Source: an uncultured Blautia sp.
Lineage (GTDB): Bacteria > Bacillota > Clostridia > Lachnospirales > Lachnospiraceae
Reading direction: 5' to 3'
Length of the DNA: 9,365 nt
Assembly (NCBI GenBank): GCA_934402155.1
Contig: CAKRTP010000067.1
Coordinates: forward strand, 1 to 9,365
Positions 7,191 to 9,365 of the stretch are shown in pieces. Made by a program: the position numbers and the translations under genes. The notes beneath the pieces are model-generated. The model did not search any database. It was not told the DNA's origin and saw only the letters and a program-made list of their open reading frames with translations. How positions within the stretch are numbered: position 1 is the first letter of the stretch; each line of letters begins with the position of its first letter.

Positions 7191-7858
7191 AACTGGTACA
7201 TGAAGATCTAAACTGTGCAATCATGTCAAATGAATCATTGTTTACTGAATGGATCATAGAATCACCAGATTATTTTTCAAAATTTTTGGATGAACTCTGG
7301 AAACAATGTGAAAATGGAACCGGACATTATGTATTATCAGATAATGAAAAAGAATTGGATATACGAAAAAATGTTGAATTGATTTTTCAACCGTTTGCCA
7401 TAGATTTGAATGATAAGAGGATTCTTGGAAAGCTATATGTCGAATTGGAGCAGTTGGCTCATTCGGAACAATTCTTTGTAAGAACGCAGGAAATAACGCA
7501 ATATATTTTAGAATATGTCCTGGAGTTAGAGCACCGGACAGATTATATTTTGCAAACAGAAAATGATCTAGACTTGACAATGATTTTGAAATCACTGTCG
7601 GTAAAGTGTGAAATTATGGAAGAAAGCTATTTGGAAAAGTTGGTTCAATATATAAAAATCACATCCCAGCTACTTAAAAAGAAATTGTATGTATTCGTCA
7701 ATATCAGAAGTTATTTGACTGATGAGAAGATGAATCTGTTAATCAAGGAAATGATGTATCAGGAAATACATATTTTATTTATCGAAAATCAGGAAAGAAG
7801 TTGCCTGGAAGGGGGAATTCGTTATATTATAGATGCAGATGGATGCGAAATCCAATAA
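7187..7858 (+). CDS. csn2: Csn2, type II-A adaptation protein (223 aa)
   Basis: Csn2 defines subtype II-A. Known family members form a tetrameric, calcium-stabilised ring that binds free double-stranded DNA ends and works with Cas1, Cas2 and Cas9 in spacer acquisition. The family is recognised by the N-terminal MKLVHEDLN, the segment near 70-80 with FQPFAIDLND, the long helical middle, the strand YVFVNIRSYLTDE near 170, and the C-terminal IIDADGCEI. The length fits the short Csn2 class. The start is GTG at 7187, overlapping the cas2 stop as GTGA, with GGTGAT (7178-7183) upstream as a possible Shine-Dalgarno part. It is the last gene of the operon, and the leader begins right after its stop. 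There is no cas4, which excludes II-B. Confidence 0.95.
   Translation: MKLVHEDLNCAIMSNESLFTEWIIESPDYFSKFLDELWKQCENGTGHYVLSDNEKELDIRKNVELIFQPFAIDLNDKRILGKLYVELEQLAHSEQFFVRTQEITQYILEYVLELEHRTDYILQTENDLDLTMILKSLSVKCEIMEESYLEKLVQYIKITSQLLKKKLYVFVNIRSYLTDEKMNLLIKEMMYQEIHILFIENQERSCLEGGIRYIIDADGCEIQ
7801..7828 (+). promoter_or_regulatory. Candidate pre-crRNA promoter in the 3' end of csn2
   Basis: TTGCCT (7801-7806, 4 of 6) precedes TATATT (7823-7828, 5 of 6) by 16 bp and predicts a start near 7835. TATTAT (7825-7830) with an 18-bp spacer is an equal alternative. The 58-bp leader itself has only a lone -10-like TATCAT (7899-7904) with no matching -35. A start here would include the whole leader in the array transcript. 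Read-through from the cas operon is the other possibility, since no terminator separates csn2 from the array. Confidence 0.35.
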
Positions 7859-7863
7859 CAAAT

Positions 7864-7887
7864 GTTTGAGTATCATGGTTTTATGTT
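7864..7887 (+). repeat. Inverted degenerate repeat copy in the leader
   Basis: Leader bases 7864-7876 (GTTTGAGTATCAT) are the reverse complement of repeat bases 24-36 except for two C-to-T changes, both of which keep G-U pairing. Bases 7877-7887 continue against repeat bases 11-21 after a 2-nt bulge, with one G-A mismatch and three further G-U pairs. In RNA about 23 pairs could form with a repeat. This resembles the leader-repeat structures reported for type II-A arrays, where leader RNA favours processing of the newest crRNA. Its function here is inferred. Confidence 0.65.
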
Positions 7888-7909
7888 GAATGAGAGCATA
7901 TCATTTTTG

Positions 7910-7916
7910 ATTTGAG
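7910..7916 (+). promoter_or_regulatory. Leader-anchoring sequence ATTTGAG
   Basis: ATTTGAG abuts the first base of repeat 1. The same seven bases end the leader in Streptococcus thermophilus type II-A arrays, where the leader-repeat junction directs integration by Cas1-Cas2. Its presence in this exact place supports site-specific acquisition at this end. Confidence 0.85.
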
Positions 7917-9000
7917 GTTTGAGAATGATGTAAAAACGTATGGTACTCAAGCTGTATTTAGTCCTCAAGTGCGTCTGCTCCGTTTGAGAATGATGTAAAA
8001 ACGTATGGTACTCAAGCCTAAAAAGATCAATGACTGGATTATCGTTGTTTGAGAATGATGTAAAAACGTATGGTACTCAAGCAGATCAAAGTTGCCACCG
8101 AGCTGTCCGGGGTTTGAGAATGATGTAAAAACGTATGGTACTCAAGCTTTTGTTTCTTCCGGTCTTTCCAGATTCCCGTTTGAGAATGATGTAAAAACGT
8201 ATGGTACTCAAGCTTTCTGTTCAAGCTCTGCTTTCAGGTCCTGTTTGAGAATGATGTAAAAACGTATGGTACTCAAGCAGGGCATTCACTGATGTAGCAA
8301 CAGTTCCGTTTGAGAATGATGTAAAAACGTATGGTACTCAAGCATATTCTCCAATTTTTACATCTGGAATATCGTTTGAGAATGATGTAAAAACGTATGG
8401 TACTCAAGCATGGTTACATTTGTCATAACGAAATGAGGTGTTTGAGAATGATGTAAAAACGTATGGTACTCAAGCCAAATTCTAGTTACATCCGCAAGCA
8501 TATTGGTTTGAGAATGATGTAAAAACGTATGGTACTCAAGCTTTGAATCCATTTGCAAGTTCAAAGAATGGTTTGAGAATGATGTAAAAACGTATGGTAC
8601 TCAAGCACGCAGACGCAAAGCTGAATATCATCTGGGTTTGAGAATGATGTAAAAACGTATGGTACTCAAGCTGTACATACCAGTCATTGGTATGCTTCTT
8701 GTTTGAGAATGATGTAAAAACGTATGGTACTCAAGCTAAAACGTAAGGTTGTAAAACCAAAGGGTGGTTTGAGAATGATGTAAAAACGTATGGTACTCAA
8801 GCAAGAATTGCGCAGAGTGTGCTTAACGCAAGGTTTGAGAATGATGTAAAAACGTATGGTACTCAAGCGTTCTCTACTTACATCGTAAACATTTGCTTGT
8901 TTGAGAATGATGTAAAAACGTATGGTACTCAAGCTTACTTTTTCATTTCAGATACAAATACACCGTTTGAGAATGATGTAAAAACGTATGGTACTCAAAT
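7917..9000 (+). CRISPR. Type II-A CRISPR array: 17 repeats, 16 spacers
   Basis: The 36-bp repeat begins GTTTGAGAATGATG and ends TATGGTACTCAAGC. Repeats start at 7917, 7982, 8047, 8112, 8178, 8243, 8308, 8374, 8440, 8506, 8571, 8636, 8701, 8767, 8833, 8899 and 8965. The first 16 appear identical; the last (8965-9000) ends AT instead of GC, the usual leader-distal decay. Spacers 1, 2, 3, 5, 6, 10, 11 and 12 are 29 bp; spacers 4, 7, 8, 9, 13, 14, 15 and 16 are 30 bp. All spacers differ, and none was seen to match the rest of the window. Transcription should run left to right, so each repeat can pair with the tracrRNA at 1822-1928. Short open frames across the array on both strands are products of the repeat and are not genes. 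Targets cannot be named without a search. Confidence 0.99.
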
Positions 9001-9082
9001 ACAGAAAGAATCAAAACGCCTATATCCTGAGACAGGAACACGAAAAGGTTTGAGAGTCTTGTTAATAGAAAATTATGAAAAA

Positions 9083-9135
9083 TGAGCGAAGTTTGAGCGG
9101 AGTTCTTGAAGAATGAGCGAAGTTTTGAGCGAAGT
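9083..9135 (+). repeat. Four-copy short repeat TGAGCGAAGT
   Basis: Copies lie at 9083-9092, 9094-9103 (one A-to-G change), 9114-9123 and 9126-9135. They form two pairs whose starts are 31 bp apart, suggesting duplication of a two-copy unit. Between the pairs is a small palindrome, TTCTT-G-AAGAA (9103-9113). The copies are direct, not inverted, so they form no stem with each other. The function is unknown. Confidence 0.7.
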
Positions 9136-9214
9136 ATTAAAAATGAACAGAAATTTGCATACTTTTTAAAGTGGAGCCGATAAAAATATTATTTTATTAA
9201 CAATCTTCATTCAG

Positions 9215-9246
9215 ACACTGCCATGAGTGACAAACTCAGGTGGTGT
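9215..9246. repeat. Isolated 13-bp hairpin, not a typical terminator
   Basis: ACACTGCCATGAGT (9215-9228) pairs with ACTCAGGTGGTGT (9234-9246) across a GACAA loop, giving 13 pairs including two wobbles and one bulged A. No T-run follows on either strand, so a standard terminator is unlikely. An alternative outer pairing of CAGACA (9212-9217) with TGTCTG (9254-9259) overlaps the stem base. It may be a structured RNA element or a palindromic remnant of a mobile element; nothing seen decides between them. Confidence 0.6.
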
Positions 9247-9295
9247 ATGGATTTGTCTGTCTAAATACATCTAATTACAGTTTTTCCCCTTTCCC

Positions 9296-9324
9296 TTGCC
9301 AAACCCCCAATATTTGTTTATACT
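9296..9324 (+). promoter_or_regulatory. Promoter for a gene beyond the right edge
   Basis: TTGCCA (9296-9301, 5 of 6) and TATACT (9319-9324, 5 of 6) are separated by exactly 17 bp, giving a start near 9331. An ATG at 9354 follows but has only a weak ribosome binding site and four codons before the window ends. The promoter points to a separate transcription unit after the CRISPR locus. Confidence 0.65.
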
Positions 9325-9365
9325 ATTAAACAGAAAATTGGGTTGGTAGAATTATGAGTAGAATA

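Larger units (their letters stand above)
7859..7916 (+). promoter_or_regulatory. CRISPR leader
   Basis: This A/T-rich 58-bp stretch runs from the csn2 stop to the first repeat and is the expected integration-side leader. Orientation is set by three signs: the ATTTGAG motif touching repeat 1, the altered repeat at the opposite end of the array, and the position after csn2. It also holds an inverted, degenerate copy of the repeat. Confidence 0.85.
9001..9365. other. Non-coding flank downstream of the array
   Basis: No supported gene occurs in these 365 bases. The first 47 show no repeat or spacer periodicity. GTTTGAGA at 9048-9055 equals the first eight repeat bases but matches no further. Then come four copies of a 10-bp motif (9083-9135), an A/T-rich stretch, an isolated hairpin (9215-9246) and a rightward promoter (9296-9324). 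No clear terminator for the array transcript was found. Confidence 0.7.

Noticed and set aside
7864..7887. The leader inverted repeat as a second tracrRNA
   Set aside because: It lacks the partner for the lower stem (repeat bases 1-7), has no following hairpins or terminator before repeat 1, and the locus already has a complete tracrRNA at 1822-1928.
8039..8932. Minus-strand open frames within the array with repeated LEYHTFLHHSQT or LSTIRFYIILK peptides
   Set aside because: The periodic peptides are translations of the 36-bp repeat and are an artefact of the CRISPR array.
7953..8964. Inferring spacer targets, or a strand bias, from open reading frames in the reverse complements of spacers
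   Set aside because: A 29-30 nt stretch is usually open in at least one frame by chance, so this is not evidence of target genes or strand preference.
9048..9055. GTTTGAGA as a remnant 18th CRISPR repeat
   Set aside because: Only eight bases match, it lies 47 bp past the last repeat instead of 29-30, and the following bases do not resemble the repeat.
8819..9085. Plus-strand open frame of 88 codons at the array end
   Set aside because: Most of it translates repeats and spacers, and there is no ribosome binding site or plausible protein.
9354..9365. ATG at 9354 as the start of a downstream gene
   Set aside because: Only four codons are visible and the ribosome binding site is weak. The promoter before it is reported instead.

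Overview
The window comes from a low-GC Gram-positive bacterium, most likely a gut Clostridia member of the Lachnospiraceae. This rests on the A-rich coding style, strong Shine-Dalgarno sites, sigma-A type promoters, the kind of Cas9/Cas1/Cas2/Csn2 proteins present, and a family of AAA-ATPase/PD-(D/E)XK proteins that is common in that group. The genus is not resolved from sequence alone.

Layout, left to right. Positions 1-1713 hold a self-contained gene with its own promoter, a strong ribosome binding site and a probable terminator; it encodes a 529-residue AAA-ATPase-like/PD-(D/E)XK nuclease protein. Positions 1822-1963 hold a tracrRNA gene on the minus strand, with a near-consensus promoter, a 36-nt anti-repeat matching the CRISPR repeat, hairpins and a rho-independent terminator. 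Positions 1992-7858 hold a compact plus-strand operon, cas9-cas1-cas2-csn2, whose genes overlap by 4 nt or are 4 nt apart. Positions 7859-7916 are the CRISPR leader. Positions 7917-9000 are a CRISPR array of 17 repeats (36 bp) and 16 spacers (29 or 30 bp). Positions 9001-9365 have no supported gene but contain a four-copy short repeat, a strong isolated hairpin and a good promoter facing out of the window.

Together this is a complete type II-A CRISPR-Cas locus. Cas1, Cas2, Csn2 and Cas9 would acquire spacers at the leader end, which carries an ATTTGAG anchor motif directly before repeat 1. The array transcript would pair with the divergently transcribed tracrRNA, be cut by host RNase III, and guide Cas9, whose RuvC and HNH catalytic residues are all intact. 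The array looks recently active: sixteen repeats are identical and only the leader-distal copy is altered, at its last two bases.

The system class is known. The least ordinary features are regulatory RNA features: a wobble-compensated inverted copy of the repeat in the leader, able to fold onto a repeat; a putative cas-operon promoter embedded in the tracrRNA gene on the opposite strand; an A/U-only nexus-like hairpin in the tracrRNA; and a Cas9 C-terminus that lacks the two arginines that read NGG in the Streptococcus pyogenes enzyme.
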